DNA of 64,000 bases from Rhizobium mongolense USDA 1844 (GCF_000419765.1 NZ_ATTQ01000022.1:38076-102075), one strand, 5' to 3'; shown: positions 43,828 through 53,413, counted from the stretch's first letter. A program made the numbers and translations. Notes: generated by a model not told the origin, from the sequence alone.

Positions 43828-45138
43828 TCAGTAGGAAATCTGCCCGTCCACAATCTGTCCGCCGCCCGCGGAAAGCTCCCGCTTCAAGAGCTCGCGCTTC
43901 AAGACCTCGCGCGCCTCCGGACTGATGACCGCGACTGGAGCCGCAACAGCTACTCGCGCTGCCGAACCGGCGAAATTGGCCGCAGTCATTCCGATCTGGT
44001 TCGTAACGCTCGCCTTTCCTCCATCAAGGCTCTGTCCCGCCAGCCGCCGCCCGAGCAGGCGCACGATCTCGGGGGTGTCGGCAAAGGCATTGTGGCCGAG
44101 TGGATCACTCGTTGCGATAGCGGTCGTGTCGATGACAGAAACGCCGAGTTCTTCGAGCACCGGTGCATAGGGCCTGAGATCGGATCCACCGACGCGGTCG
44201 ACCCCGCCCGACAGCCAACTGGAGACCTCCAGGGCCTTGTCGCGTGTCGACGTCAAGATTGCAAAATGCGGCCGTTTTGGCCCCATTTCAACGAATTGAC
44301 GACGAAACACGTCGATATCGATGTCCGGCGAGGCCAGTATGACATTCTTGACCTTCGCCGGGATTGATCTCTCGCGCATGGCGACGCCGCGCAGCGCCTC
44401 TGCCGCAAGCCAGCCTCCCATGGAATGAGCGAGAATCGTTACGTCTTGAACATCAGGACTTCTTGCGGTCTGAAGGATGAGATCCTCCAGAGCCCGACGC
44501 GAGTAGTTGGCGCTCTCCTTGTCATAGAGGTAGTCGAACGCGCGGCCGCGCGACGGCCAGGTGAAGAGGATCGGCGCGGCATCGGTTCCGGAGTCATGGA
44601 CAATCTGCGCGAAGCGGAAGACCGCGTCGGCATAGGTGTTGTTGAATCCATGTACGAAAATGATGACCTGACGCCTGGAATTTCGATTCCTGCGGTACCA
44701 GTCCAGGGCCTGGCCGTCGGACTGGACTTTCGCGACCTTCGTGACCGCAAACTCCCTTTCCGGCTTGGGCGGCATGCGTGAAGGCCACTGCACCTCCCCG
44801 ATCTTGCGGTTGCGGTCGGGAGGTATGGACACATCGACGCTGTTGAGGGAAATCGCCGTCCCGCGGTCGCCGGAATAGAGCTTGCCAGGATCTTGCGACG
44901 GTTTGCGCGTCGTGGCGACCAGCATGGTGACCCGGTTCGTGTCCGTCGGGGCTACGGCGAGAGGCTGAAGGACATCCTGCACCCGGTTGGCGCAACCCGA
45001 TTGAACGAGACATAGGATTAAAAGAAAAGGGACGGTTCGCCCGATGCACGCGCGATGGATGGCAGCGATCGTCTGAGCGAACCCAAGCAGGGTGAGACCC
45101 TGGGCATTGCGCCCAGGGAGCGAGTGCGCTGTTGTCAT
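43828..45138 (-). CDS. alpha/beta hydrolase (DUF900 type), last gene of RND operon
   Basis: A 436-residue protein. The N-terminus has a hydrophobic segment ending in a lipobox (FLLILCLVQSGCANR), here 50 residues into the protein, which suggests a membrane anchor or a later start. The DUF900-type fold shows VIIFVHGFNNTYADAVFRFAQI, PILFTWPSRGRAFDYLYDKESANYSR and the nucleophile motif ILAHSMGGWLAAEAL. Its ATG 45138 lies one base after the RND pump stop (TGA-G-ATG), so it is co-translated. A short tandem LKRELLKREL duplication lies near the C-terminus. A role in the pump operon is not obvious. Confidence 0.8.
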   Translation of the reverse strand: MTTAHSLPGRNAQGLTLLGFAQTIAAIHRACIGRTVPFLLILCLVQSGCANRVQDVLQPLAVAPTDTNRVTMLVATTRKPSQDPGKLYSGDRGTAISLNSVDVSIPPDRNRKIGEVQWPSRMPPKPEREFAVTKVAKVQSDGQALDWYRRNRNSRRQVIIFVHGFNNTYADAVFRFAQIVHDSGTDAAPILFTWPSRGRAFDYLYDKESANYSRRALEDLILQTARSPDVQDVTILAHSMGGWLAAEALRGVAMRERSIPAKVKNVILASPDIDIDVFRRQFVEMGPKRPHFAILTSTRDKALEVSSWLSGGVDRVGGSDLRPYAPVLEELGVSVIDTTAIATSDPLGHNAFADTPEIVRLLGRRLAGQSLDGGKASVTNQIGMTAANFAGSAARVAVAAPVAVISPEAREVLKRELLKRELSAGGGQIVDGQISY

Positions 45139-45139
45139 C

Positions 45140-48100
45140 TCAGGGCTGCTCGATTTCACGGGGTATCCGGAACCAGGCAACGTAGAGCGCCGGCAAGAAG
45201 AGGAGTGTCAGCGCCGTTCCGACGACGATCCCACCCATCATCGCGTAGGCCATCGGACCCCAGAAAATTTCATGCGAGATCGGGATCAGGGCCAGGGTCG
45301 CGGCCGCAGCAGTGAGCATGATCGGCCGCATGCGGTGCTCGGTCGCCTCCACCACCGCCTTCCACGCCGACATTCCCTCTGCGCGCAACTCCTCGATCTG
45401 CACGATCAGGATCACGGAGTTGCGGATGAGAATTCCGACCAGCGCGAGCACACCCAGGAGCGCGACGAACCCAAGCGGCGAGTTGCTGGCGAGCAGCGCC
45501 ACGACGACGCCGATCAGCGCCAGCGGGGCAACCGAGAAGACCAGGAACAGCCTGTGGAAGCTCTGAAGCTGGATCATCAGCAGCGTCGCCATGATGACGA
45601 ACATGGCCGGCGCCACCTTGGCGATCGGACCCTGCGACTTGGCGCTTTCCTCGACCGCGCCGCCGATCTTCACGGAATACCCGGCCGGCATCGTCTTTTC
45701 GAAAGCCGAAACCTTGTCGGAGAGCGCCTTCACAACGGTCGCCGGCTGCGTCGCATCGCCGATCCCGGCCTTGATCGTGATCGTCGGAATTCTGTCGCGC
45801 CGCCAGATTGTCGGCTGTTCGAGCTCATAGTGGAAGGTTGCGACCGATGACAGCGGGACGGATTGACCACTGCTGCTTTGCAGTTGCAGATCAAGCAGGG
45901 TGTCGATCGAGCCGCGCTCCTTTTCTGCGGCACGGCCGATGACATCGACCAGGTAGATGTTGTCCCGGACCTGCGTCACCGCGTTTCCCTGTACGACGGT
46001 ATTGAGCGCCATTGCGATATCCTGGGACGAGACGCCGAGCTGTCGGGCCTTGTCCTGTAGCACGTCTATCTTCACGACGCGGGCCGGCTCGTTCCAGTCG
46101 AAGGCGATGTTCCTGAGGGAAGGGTCAGTGCCGACGATCGATCCAAGCTTCCGTGCCAGGTCGCGCACCGTCTGCAGATTATCGCCGGACACACGGTACT
46201 GAATCGGCTTGCCGACCGGCGGTCCGATTTCCAGCAGCTTCACATAGGCATCCGTTCCGGGAAAGGTCTTCTGAAGGTAAGCTTCCGCTTCTTGCTTCAG
46301 CTTGTCGCGGGCGTCGAGTCCCTTGGCAACGATGATCGTCTGACCGAAGGAAACGTCAGCCGGCTGCACGTCGAAGGAAAGGATGAAGCGCGGCGCGCCT
46401 CTCCCGACATATGTCGACCAGTGCTCGACCGTAGGGTTGCCGGCCAGCATCTCGTGTTCGAACTGAGCCATTTGACGGCTCGTTTCGGCAATTGAGCTGT
46501 TCTGCGGCAGGTTCCAGTCAACGATCAGTTCCGGCCGATCCGAACTCGGGAAGAACTGCTGTTGCACCATCGTCAGGCCGACGATCGATCCTGCGAAGAG
46601 AACGACTGTGGCGACGATCGTCATCCAGCGCCAGCGCAGGCAGAATTGCAGCATGCTCGAGAATGCTTTCGCAACCCGGCCCTTGTGTTCGGCATGCTTC
46701 TTCATCGTCTTCGGCAGCAAGGTCACGCCGATGAGAGGCGTGAACAGGACGGCAACGATCCAGGAGACGACAAGCGATACGGCGATAACGACGAAGAGGG
46801 TGAAAGTGAACTCGCCGGCGCTGCTCTTGTTGAATGCGACGGGGATGAATCCCGCGACAGTCACGAGCGTACCGGTCAGCATCGGAAAGGCCGTGGACGT
46901 GTAGACGTAAGTGGCGGCTTTCCTGAGACTGTCACCCATTTCCAGCCGTGCCACCATCATCTCGACGGCGATCATGGCGTCGTCGACGAGGAGGCCGAGC
47001 GCAATGATCAGCGCCCCGAGCGAGATGCGCTGCAAGGATATGCCGGTGTAGAACATGACCATGAAGGTGATGGCGAGAACGAGCGGGATCGCGATCGCCA
47101 CTACCAGGCCGGCCCTCATCCCCAGACTGATGAAGCTGATCGCGAGCACGATCGCGACTGCCTCGAACAGGGCCTTCGTGAAGCCGCCGACTGCCTCCTC
47201 GACCACCTTCGGTTGGTCGGACACCTGTTCGACGGAGACGCCGACCGGAAGCTCCTGGGTGATTTTGCTCATCGTCTTTTCAAGCGCTTCGCCGAAGGCA
47301 AGCACATTGCCGCCCGTCTTCATGCCGATCGCGAGCCCGATGGCGGGCTTTCCGTTAAAGCGGAAGAGCGACGTCGCCGGATCGACGGTGCCGCGGGTGA
47401 TCGTTGCGACGTCGGTCAGCGGGAAGAAGCGGTCGTTTACCCGAAGATTGATCCCACGCAAGGTGTCTTCGGAGATGAAGCGCCCGCCGACCCGCAAAGC
47501 GACGCGCTCGGGCCCGGTTTCCACAAAGCCGGACTGGGTGACGGCGTTTTGCGCCTGCAGCGTGGCAATGATCGCGGAGCGGTCGATGCCGAGGGCGGCG
47601 ATCTTGCGGGTGGAGAATTCCAGGTAGATCACCTCGTCCTGCGCCCCGACGATGTCGACCTTGCCGACGTCGGGGATCTTGAGGATCTGCGTTCGGGCGT
47701 TCTCCGCGAAATCACGCAGTTCCCTCTGGCTAAGTCCGCTGGCGCCCGTAAAGGCAAAGATATTGCCGTAGACGTCGCCGAACTGATCGTCGAAGAAGGG
47801 TCCGACCACGCCTTGGGGGAATTCGTGCTTAATATCATCAATCAAGTTGCGGACGCGCGACCAGGTGGGCTTTACGTCCCGCGCGTTCGTTTCCGGCAGC
47901 AGGTCGACGAAGACGATCGTTTGATCGGCGGTCGTGATGCTGCGGGTATGTTCCAGCTTGTCGAGTTCCTGGAGCTTCTTTTCGATGCGGTCGGTAACCT
48001 GCTGCGTCACCTCCTGGGCAGAAGCGCCTGGCCACTGGGCCTGGATCACCATCGTCTTGATCGTGAAGGACGGATCTTCCTCGCGGCCGAGTCCGAGATA

Positions 48101-48193
48101 GGCAAAGGCGCCCGCCACCGCGAACATGATCATGAAGTACCAGACAAGCGAACGATGCTCGAGCGCCCAGTCAGAAAGGTTGAATCTATTCAC
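45140..48193 (-). CDS. RND-family efflux pump, inner-membrane permease
   Basis: A 1017-residue proton-driven pump subunit. It starts MNRFNLSDWALEHRSLVWYFMIMFAVAGAFAYLGLGREEDPSFTI, with two large periplasmic loops and twelve predicted helices. The fourth helix region ISFISLGMRAGLVVAIAIPLVLAITFMV then LGALIIALGLLVDDAMIAVEMM carries the GLLVDDA relay segment, and the C-terminal half has VLALVGILIRNSVILIVQ. The length (~1020) and motifs fit the HAE1-like or uncharacterised RND branch rather than metal pumps. It overlaps the adaptor gene by 4 bases (ATGA). Substrates are unknown; TetR control suggests a toxic compound. Confidence 0.92.
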   Translation of the reverse strand: MNRFNLSDWALEHRSLVWYFMIMFAVAGAFAYLGLGREEDPSFTIKTMVIQAQWPGASAQEVTQQVTDRIEKKLQELDKLEHTRSITTADQTIVFVDLLPETNARDVKPTWSRVRNLIDDIKHEFPQGVVGPFFDDQFGDVYGNIFAFTGASGLSQRELRDFAENARTQILKIPDVGKVDIVGAQDEVIYLEFSTRKIAALGIDRSAIIATLQAQNAVTQSGFVETGPERVALRVGGRFISEDTLRGINLRVNDRFFPLTDVATITRGTVDPATSLFRFNGKPAIGLAIGMKTGGNVLAFGEALEKTMSKITQELPVGVSVEQVSDQPKVVEEAVGGFTKALFEAVAIVLAISFISLGMRAGLVVAIAIPLVLAITFMVMFYTGISLQRISLGALIIALGLLVDDAMIAVEMMVARLEMGDSLRKAATYVYTSTAFPMLTGTLVTVAGFIPVAFNKSSAGEFTFTLFVVIAVSLVVSWIVAVLFTPLIGVTLLPKTMKKHAEHKGRVAKAFSSMLQFCLRWRWMTIVATVVLFAGSIVGLTMVQQQFFPSSDRPELIVDWNLPQNSSIAETSRQMAQFEHEMLAGNPTVEHWSTYVGRGAPRFILSFDVQPADVSFGQTIIVAKGLDARDKLKQEAEAYLQKTFPGTDAYVKLLEIGPPVGKPIQYRVSGDNLQTVRDLARKLGSIVGTDPSLRNIAFDWNEPARVVKIDVLQDKARQLGVSSQDIAMALNTVVQGNAVTQVRDNIYLVDVIGRAAEKERGSIDTLLDLQLQSSSGQSVPLSSVATFHYELEQPTIWRRDRIPTITIKAGIGDATQPATVVKALSDKVSAFEKTMPAGYSVKIGGAVEESAKSQGPIAKVAPAMFVIMATLLMIQLQSFHRLFLVFSVAPLALIGVVVALLASNSPLGFVALLGVLALVGILIRNSVILIVQIEELRAEGMSAWKAVVEATEHRMRPIMLTAAAATLALIPISHEIFWGPMAYAMMGGIVVGTALTLLFLPALYVAWFRIPREIEQP

Positions 48194-49287
48194 GGGCGTG
48201 GCTCCTGTCCGAGTTGCACTTTCTGTCCATCGGTGAGTTCATCGACTCCGGCGATGACGATCTCTTCCCCTGCCCGTAGGCCCGCGTGAACCAGGACAGA
48301 ACGGGGTGCGGACGCCGGACCTTCCAGTTCAACCGCTCTCGGAGCGACAGTAGCTGTCGAGCGATCTACCACCCATACCTGGCTGATACCGCCTTCATGG
48401 CGGATGGCGGAGAGCGGCAGCGTGATCGCCTGCTTCCTTTCTCCGACAAGCGGCGTCGCAGTGACCACGGCGCCAAGGCGGAAGATGTCCGGCGCCTGAT
48501 CGATCCCGATCTTCAGCCGATAGGTGCGGGTATTGGGATCGGCCTGCGGTGCGATCTCGCGGACCACGCCAGTGGCCTGGATCCTGCTGTCGAGCTGGAG
48601 GGCGACGTTGAAGCGGTCGTCCAGGCGAACGCGACTGAACTGCGCTTCCGGCACGTCGACGACCACGTCGCGCTGCTCGAGACGTGCCAGTTTCAAGACC
48701 GGTTGGCCGGCCGAAACGGTCTGGCCCATTTCTGCGGACGTGGCGGTCACGACGCCATCGAACTCGGCCCTCAGCTCGGCGTAGCCTAGCTGCTCGCGCG
48801 CCTTCGCAAGGCTGGCCGTCGCTTTCGCAACATTGGCGGTAGCCGACTTGAGCTGCTGTTCGGCAAGATCGTGATCAGCAATGCTCGCTGCATTGCTCTG
48901 AACGAGCCTTCGCTTGCGGGTTTCCGTCGTTGCGGCGTTCTCCAACTGCGCTTGGGCGTTGCGGAGTTCGGCCTCCGCGCTCGTGACCGCGAGCTGCAGA
49001 CTGAGAGGATCGATTTCCGCTAGGACATCGCCCTTGTGCACCAGGTCGCCGACATCGACCTTGCGAGAGACCATTCGCCCGAGCGTCCGAAACGCCAGGT
49101 CAGTCTCGATGCGAGCCCGCACCACGCCGGGCGAGCTTGCCGCTTTGTCCTGTTCGGCCGCAGCCATGACGACTTTGACAGGACGGGGAGCCGTCTCCTC
49201 CCCTGCCACGGAGTTCTGATCGCAGCCTGCAAGCAGCGACACTGACAGAAGAAGCGGGAGAGAGGTGCATATGCGATTGAGGATCAT
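48190..49287 (-). CDS. RND efflux periplasmic adaptor (MFP), second of two
   Basis: A 365-residue adaptor lipoprotein. MILNRICTSLPLLLSVSLLAGCDQN is a signal with lipobox LLAGC. Biotinyl-lipoyl-like halves are VRARIETDLAFRTLGRMVSRKVDVGDLVHKGDVLAEIDPL and VTATSAEMGQTVSAGQPVLKLARLEQ, flanking a coiled-coil hairpin (AELRNAQAQLENAATTETRKRRL). The C-terminal beta-barrel and membrane-proximal domains follow. It lies between the other adaptor gene (gap of 1 base) and the pump gene (4-base overlap), so all are one transcript. Confidence 0.9.
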   Translation of the reverse strand: MILNRICTSLPLLLSVSLLAGCDQNSVAGEETAPRPVKVVMAAAEQDKAASSPGVVRARIETDLAFRTLGRMVSRKVDVGDLVHKGDVLAEIDPLSLQLAVTSAEAELRNAQAQLENAATTETRKRRLVQSNAASIADHDLAEQQLKSATANVAKATASLAKAREQLGYAELRAEFDGVVTATSAEMGQTVSAGQPVLKLARLEQRDVVVDVPEAQFSRVRLDDRFNVALQLDSRIQATGVVREIAPQADPNTRTYRLKIGIDQAPDIFRLGAVVTATPLVGERKQAITLPLSAIRHEGGISQVWVVDRSTATVAPRAVELEGPASAPRSVLVHAGLRAGEEIVIAGVDELTDGQKVQLGQEPRP

Positions 49288-49288
49288 C

Positions 49289-50353
49289 TCACTTGCCTTC
49301 CCAGGCGACCGCCTGGCCTTCCTTGAGGAACTTTCCGCCTTCGGTCACGACCAGGTCGTGCGGGGCGACGCCGCCGGTGACGACGAAATCGCTTTGGCGA
49401 TATCGGTCGACTGAGATCTTCCGAAGCGAAACGGATTGGTTTTGAGTGTTGACGAGCCACACGGCAGGTTCGCCTTCGGCTGATGCGATCGCGGTGTACG
49501 GCAGCACGATTCCGTCGCGCGGCGAGGCGCGCAGCTTGCCCACTACAGGCGTTCCGAGCGGCCATGGCGTACCTTCCTGGAGCCCCACCTTGATCCGGAT
49601 CGTGCCTGCCTTCGCGTCTATGACGGGAGAGACCTCGCGAATGCTGGCGTGGACGTCGCTCGCAAGGTCGGAGACCGGTGCGACCTCGACGTCGTTCAGC
49701 GGCCGGCCATCCAGAAAGAACGCCTCGAAGACGTCGAACACTGCGTCTCGTGGCCCGTCATGGGCGAGCGTGAAGGCGGACTGTGCTGCAGACACCACCT
49801 GCCCGGCTTCGATGCCGCGCGCCGTGATGATGCCGTCCGCGGCGGCCTTCAGCTCGGTGTAGGACAGAGCGTCCTCTGCCGTCGCGAGCGCGGCCTCGGC
49901 GGCCTCGCGGGAAGCCTGTGCGCTCAGCAGCTCCTTCTGGGCATCATCAAAGACCGCCCTCGGAACGGCCTGCGACTGCAGGAGCGACTTCGCCCGGTCA
50001 AAGGCGAGCGTCTTCTGCGCAACGACGGCCTGCGCCGACGCCAGCGCGGCACGGGCGACGCTGACGTCCGCCTGCTGTTCCGTGTCGTTGAGCCGGGCGA
50101 GGACGTCGCCGGCGTGGACATGCGATCCAACATCGACCTTTCTCTCAAGAACCCGACCACTGACGCGAAAGGAAAGTTCGGTCTGAACTCTCGCCTTCAC
50201 CTCACCGGTGATTTCCGCACCCTGTTGATACTGAGCCTCGGCGGCCGCAACGACGCGCACTTGCTGCGGCGGCGGCGCCACTTCGGCTTTGTCTTCGCAA
50301 GCAGCCAGACATGCACAGGCGAGACCAATTCCCAGCAATCGAAAGGACTGCAT
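49289..50353 (-). CDS. RND efflux periplasmic adaptor (MFP), first of two
   Basis: A 354-residue adaptor lipoprotein starting MQSFRLLGIGLACACLAACEDK, with a lipobox (LAAC) and GGAG 7 bases upstream; the frame to 50458 adds 35 residues lacking a signal. Adaptor domains: VKARVQTELSFRVSGRVLERKVDVGSHVHAGDVLARL (lipoyl half), a coiled-coil hairpin and the second half (ADGIITARGIEAGQVVSAAQSAFTLA). It is first in the operon. Two adaptors for one pump are unusual; they may form a heteromeric ring or serve different substrates. Confidence 0.9.
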   Translation of the reverse strand: MQSFRLLGIGLACACLAACEDKAEVAPPPQQVRVVAAAEAQYQQGAEITGEVKARVQTELSFRVSGRVLERKVDVGSHVHAGDVLARLNDTEQQADVSVARAALASAQAVVAQKTLAFDRAKSLLQSQAVPRAVFDDAQKELLSAQASREAAEAALATAEDALSYTELKAAADGIITARGIEAGQVVSAAQSAFTLAHDGPRDAVFDVFEAFFLDGRPLNDVEVAPVSDLASDVHASIREVSPVIDAKAGTIRIKVGLQEGTPWPLGTPVVGKLRASPRDGIVLPYTAIASAEGEPAVWLVNTQNQSVSLRKISVDRYRQSDFVVTGGVAPHDLVVTEGGKFLKEGQAVAWEGK

Positions 50354-50439
50354 TTTTTTCTCCGGTACGGTTTGCGACCAAAAGTGAGCTGCGTTGTTCG
50401 TCGCAGTCTCCAATCTGATGCGTGTAATGGGCCATCGCC

Positions 50440-50517
50440 CGATGTTGACACCGGCCACTTAAGGGCTAGAGTGGGCATTGTCAACATCACTTGGGTAAAA
50501 AGTTGACACGCGCAACT
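50440..50517. promoter_or_regulatory. divergent promoters with three TetR-type operator copies
   Basis: Three related elements: GTTGACACCGGCCACTTAA (50442-50460, plus), GTTGACAATGCCCACTCTAG (minus, ending at 50484) and GTTGACACGCGCAACTTAA (50501-50519, plus). Outer arms GATGTTGACA and TGTCAACATC are a perfect inverted repeat. Each copy contains TTGACA, so they double as -35 boxes: one for the adaptor operon (leftward) and one for the TetR gene, whose ATG would then be close to the transcript start. A repressor bound here would block both promoters. Confidence 0.65.
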
Positions 50518-50538
50518 TAAAAACCTAAATGGACGATC

Positions 50539-51222
50539 ATGACCAAAGACATGTCCAGCACAGATCAGCGCCCCTACCACCATGGTGACCTGCACAGGGC
50601 GATCGTAGGGGCCGCACTCGATGTCCTCAGCGAATCCCAAAGCACAGAGTTCTCGCTTCGGGAGCTCGCGCGTCGAGCGGGCGTCAGTCATAACGCCCCA
50701 TACAAGCATTTCGCCGACAAGCGTGAATTGCTGGCGGCCGTCTCGGCGGTAGGGTTCGAGCTCCTTGCAAAGCAGATGACCGACGCGACGAAAGAACTCG
50801 ACAGTCCGCGCGAGCGGCTGGCAGCTATTGCGCGAGCTTATGTTTACGGCGGCGTCGACAATCCTGCGCTCTACAGATTGATGTTCGGCGGCTATCTTAC
50901 CGGTCAGGACAATGGACGACCTGCTGTCGAAAGAACTGCGGCAGAGAACATGAAAGCGCTTCTGGTGGATGCGATAAGCGACGGGGCGCTCGGGCGGCTC
51001 ATTCCGAACACGGCCGCAAATACACGGAAGATTGACGGTGCTATTCTAATTTTCTGGTCGCAAATGCATGGTCTCACTTTGCTGCTGGTAGACCGCCTCG
51101 TCGGCCCCAACGACAAGATGGAGGCGCTGACCGAGAGCGTCTTGCAAGGCATGCTCGACGGATTGGCAAATAGTATCCCCGCGATACCAGCGGGCGTGTG
51201 GGTAGGACCTCGGCCCACCTAA
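50539..51222 (+). CDS. TetR-family transcriptional regulator of the RND operon
   Basis: A 227-residue regulator. The helix-turn-helix is TEFSLRELARRAGVSHNAPYKHFADKRELLAAV. The C-terminal ligand domain includes ALYRLMFGGYLTGQDNGRP and IFWSQMHGLTLLLVDRLVGP, the TetR_C-like WHG helix group. ATG 50539 or the in-frame ATG 50551 may be used; neither has a good ribosome site, consistent with a leaderless message. It is divergent from the pump operon and likely represses both itself and the operon. Confidence 0.92.
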   Translation: MTKDMSSTDQRPYHHGDLHRAIVGAALDVLSESQSTEFSLRELARRAGVSHNAPYKHFADKRELLAAVSAVGFELLAKQMTDATKELDSPRERLAAIARAYVYGGVDNPALYRLMFGGYLTGQDNGRPAVERTAAENMKALLVDAISDGALGRLIPNTAANTRKIDGAILIFWSQMHGLTLLLVDRLVGPNDKMEALTESVLQGMLDGLANSIPAIPAGVWVGPRPT

Positions 51223-51403
51223 TAAAACGCCCCAAGCCTCGCGCTCGGCAACCAGCTGACATTTTGGCGAAGATGCTTGTATTGGGGCTGATGTTTTGCT
51301 GGCGACCGCAGGTGATTTTCGCACTCAAATCGACATTGCCCAGGATTGAGTGCAGCGCTCGTAGTCCCCTGCCCGAGGCTGGAAATATCCGACCGATCTT
51401 AGC

Positions 51404-51628
51404 CTAAGCCGCTGTCAACACATCTCCGGCCTGAATATACGACGACTTGGCCTTCGCAACCTTCTTCCTCAGAGCAGCCAACTCTTCAGCAAGCAGTTCC
51501 ACCGCGATCTTCTGGACGGCCGTCTTCAACCGATCCTCGACTTCGAAACTGTCCAGCATGTAACTGGTTATTGCGTCTTTCATCAGTTCTTCGATGGCAG
51601 GATCATTCTGCTCCAGCGTGTCAGTCAT
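51404..51628 (-). CDS. small acidic helical hypothetical protein
   Basis: A 74-residue protein MTDTLEQNDPAIEELMKDAITSYMLDSF, then a long helix with EVEDRLKTAVQKIAVELLAEELAALRKKVAKAKSSY, so probably a coiled coil. AAAGGAAG precedes the ATG by 7 bases. No Cys, no signal peptide, no recognised domain. It lies between the TetR gene and the glycoamylase-family gene with no clear partner. Confidence 0.6.
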   Translation of the reverse strand: MTDTLEQNDPAIEELMKDAITSYMLDSFEVEDRLKTAVQKIAVELLAEELAALRKKVAKAKSSYIQAGDVLTAA

Positions 51629-51913
51629 ATTGTGCTTCCTTTGGTTGCAGGCATTCCCCTTCAGTTGGCACCTTAGAGGCTAGTCCCAAGCGTTATCTCG
51701 GTCCATAATACTTGCGGAAGACTTTCTGAATTCTAGGCATGCTCATTTGCGCCTTTGGTTTAACCCGCTCCACCAGAATGCCGGAATCCATCGAGCTCAA
51801 ACTTCCTCAGGGGGCGCCGTCATACTGGACGAAAGACCGATGGCGGACAGAAATGTGCGGCTTAGTGAAGACGGGGACACGCACGACATCCGCGTCATAG
51901 TTGGTTAGCAATC

Positions 51914-53233
51914 ATGCCCGAAATCATCTCGACCGACCCCTCCCTCGACCGTTTGCCAACCGACCAGGATCTGGGGCGGCTGCAATTCACCACCTTGCTA
52001 TATTATCTCCAATGCACGAACCCGGACAACGGTCTGGTTCGCGACAAAACCGAACCGAATGCCCCGGCAAGCATCGCGGCAATTGGCATGGCCCTGGCGA
52101 CAATCCCCGTTGTTGTCGAGCGCGGGGTAATCATCCGCGAATTCGCTGCAAAGATCACCCGCAAGCGAATGCGGTTTTTGATGGAATGTCCGCAGGGGCC
52201 AGAGCCCGATGCATCCGGGTACATGGGCTTTTTTTATCATTTTCTGGACATCGAAACGGGCCGCCGGGCCCGGCAATGCGAATTGTCCACCATCGATTCG
52301 GCTTTCCTGTTCGCCGGAGCCCTGACCGCAGCGACCTATTTTGATGGCGATACGGCCGATGAGGCAGAAATCCGCCAGCTTGCGGCGGCGCTTTACGAGC
52401 GAGCCGACTGGATGTGGGCTTGCGATGGCGACCCCACTTTGACGCATGGCTGGCACCCGGAAAGCGGGTTTATTCCCCATCGTTGGCGCGGCTACGATGA
52501 GGGTCTGCTGCTGTACATTCTCGGGTTGGGATCGCCAACCCATCCATTGCCGCCGGAGAGTTACGCCGCCTACACCGCGAGCTATGAATGGAGAAACATC
52601 TATGGTCGCGAATTGCTTTATTCGGGGCCGCTTTTCACCCACCAGTTGTCGCACATGTGGGTAGACTTTCGAGGCATTCGTGACGGGTTCATGCGCCAGC
52701 ACCACAGCGACTACTTTGAAAACAGCCGGCAGGCATCGTTCGTGCAGCAGGAATATGCAATTCGCAACCCAATGCGTTTTGCGGGTTACGGGGAATATTG
52801 TTGGGGGTTTACCGCCTGTGACGGACCAGGTTGGGGTAAGCGGGCGATCAATGGCGTCGACCGGGAGTTCTTCGACTACATCGCCCGTGGCGCGCCCTTC
52901 GGACCTGACGATGGCACCGTCGCGCCATGGGTCGTTGTCGCCTCACTGCCGTTCGCGCCGGAGATCGTCGTGCCAACAGTCCTCAACTTTGCGCGAATGA
53001 AGCTCGGCATGACGCGGCTTTACGGTTTCAAACCGTCGTTCAACCAGACCTATGCCGTGGAAAACAGTCCGACCGGATGGTGGGTGAGTCCCTATCACTT
53101 TGGCATTGACCAAGGCCCGGTCGTGCTGATGATCGAAAACTACCGAACCGGTTTGCTCTGGAACATCATGCGTCGATGCAAGCCTCTGGTGATCGGATTG
53201 CGACGCGCGGGATTTTCAGGGGGGTGGCTTTAG
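51914..53233 (+). CDS. stand-alone glycoamylase-family (PF10091-like) glycoside hydrolase
   Basis: A 439-residue (alpha/alpha)6-type hydrolase. Seen: DLGRLQFTTLLYYLQCTNPDNGLVRDKT near 20-45 (the FxxF/Y...GLVRDR signature), MGFFYHFLDIETGRRARQCELSTIDSAFLFAGALTAATYF, WMWACDGDPTLTHGWHPESGF, WRGYDEGLLLYILGLGSP and VDFRGIRDGFMRQHHSDYFENSR. Relatives act on beta-1,2-glucan (GH144 and the GH189 domain of cyclic glucan synthases). No signal peptide is visible, so it may act in the cytoplasm or lack its start. Codon use is less GC-biased than neighbours, suggesting transfer. Confidence 0.82.
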   Translation: MPEIISTDPSLDRLPTDQDLGRLQFTTLLYYLQCTNPDNGLVRDKTEPNAPASIAAIGMALATIPVVVERGVIIREFAAKITRKRMRFLMECPQGPEPDASGYMGFFYHFLDIETGRRARQCELSTIDSAFLFAGALTAATYFDGDTADEAEIRQLAAALYERADWMWACDGDPTLTHGWHPESGFIPHRWRGYDEGLLLYILGLGSPTHPLPPESYAAYTASYEWRNIYGRELLYSGPLFTHQLSHMWVDFRGIRDGFMRQHHSDYFENSRQASFVQQEYAIRNPMRFAGYGEYCWGFTACDGPGWGKRAINGVDREFFDYIARGAPFGPDDGTVAPWVVVASLPFAPEIVVPTVLNFARMKLGMTRLYGFKPSFNQTYAVENSPTGWWVSPYHFGIDQGPVVLMIENYRTGLLWNIMRRCKPLVIGLRRAGFSGGWL

Positions 53234-53413
53234 ATTGGATGCGCTCCGATCCCAAGCGTTACCGCGCCCGCCAGTTGGTACCGCCCCTCGCCTGAGTTTT
53301 CTTGACCTGCTGCGGCGGATCGAAGCCCACAGGTCGTGGTTACGTCGAGGCCGTTGGACCTCGGATTAAAACAGAGTTGCAGCGCGCTTTGCCTAGCAGA
53401 GGTCTTTGCGACC

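Noticed and set aside
46562..48289. 575-residue frame antisense to the RND pump
   Set aside because: Overlaps the pump gene on the other strand fully and has low-complexity acidic composition.
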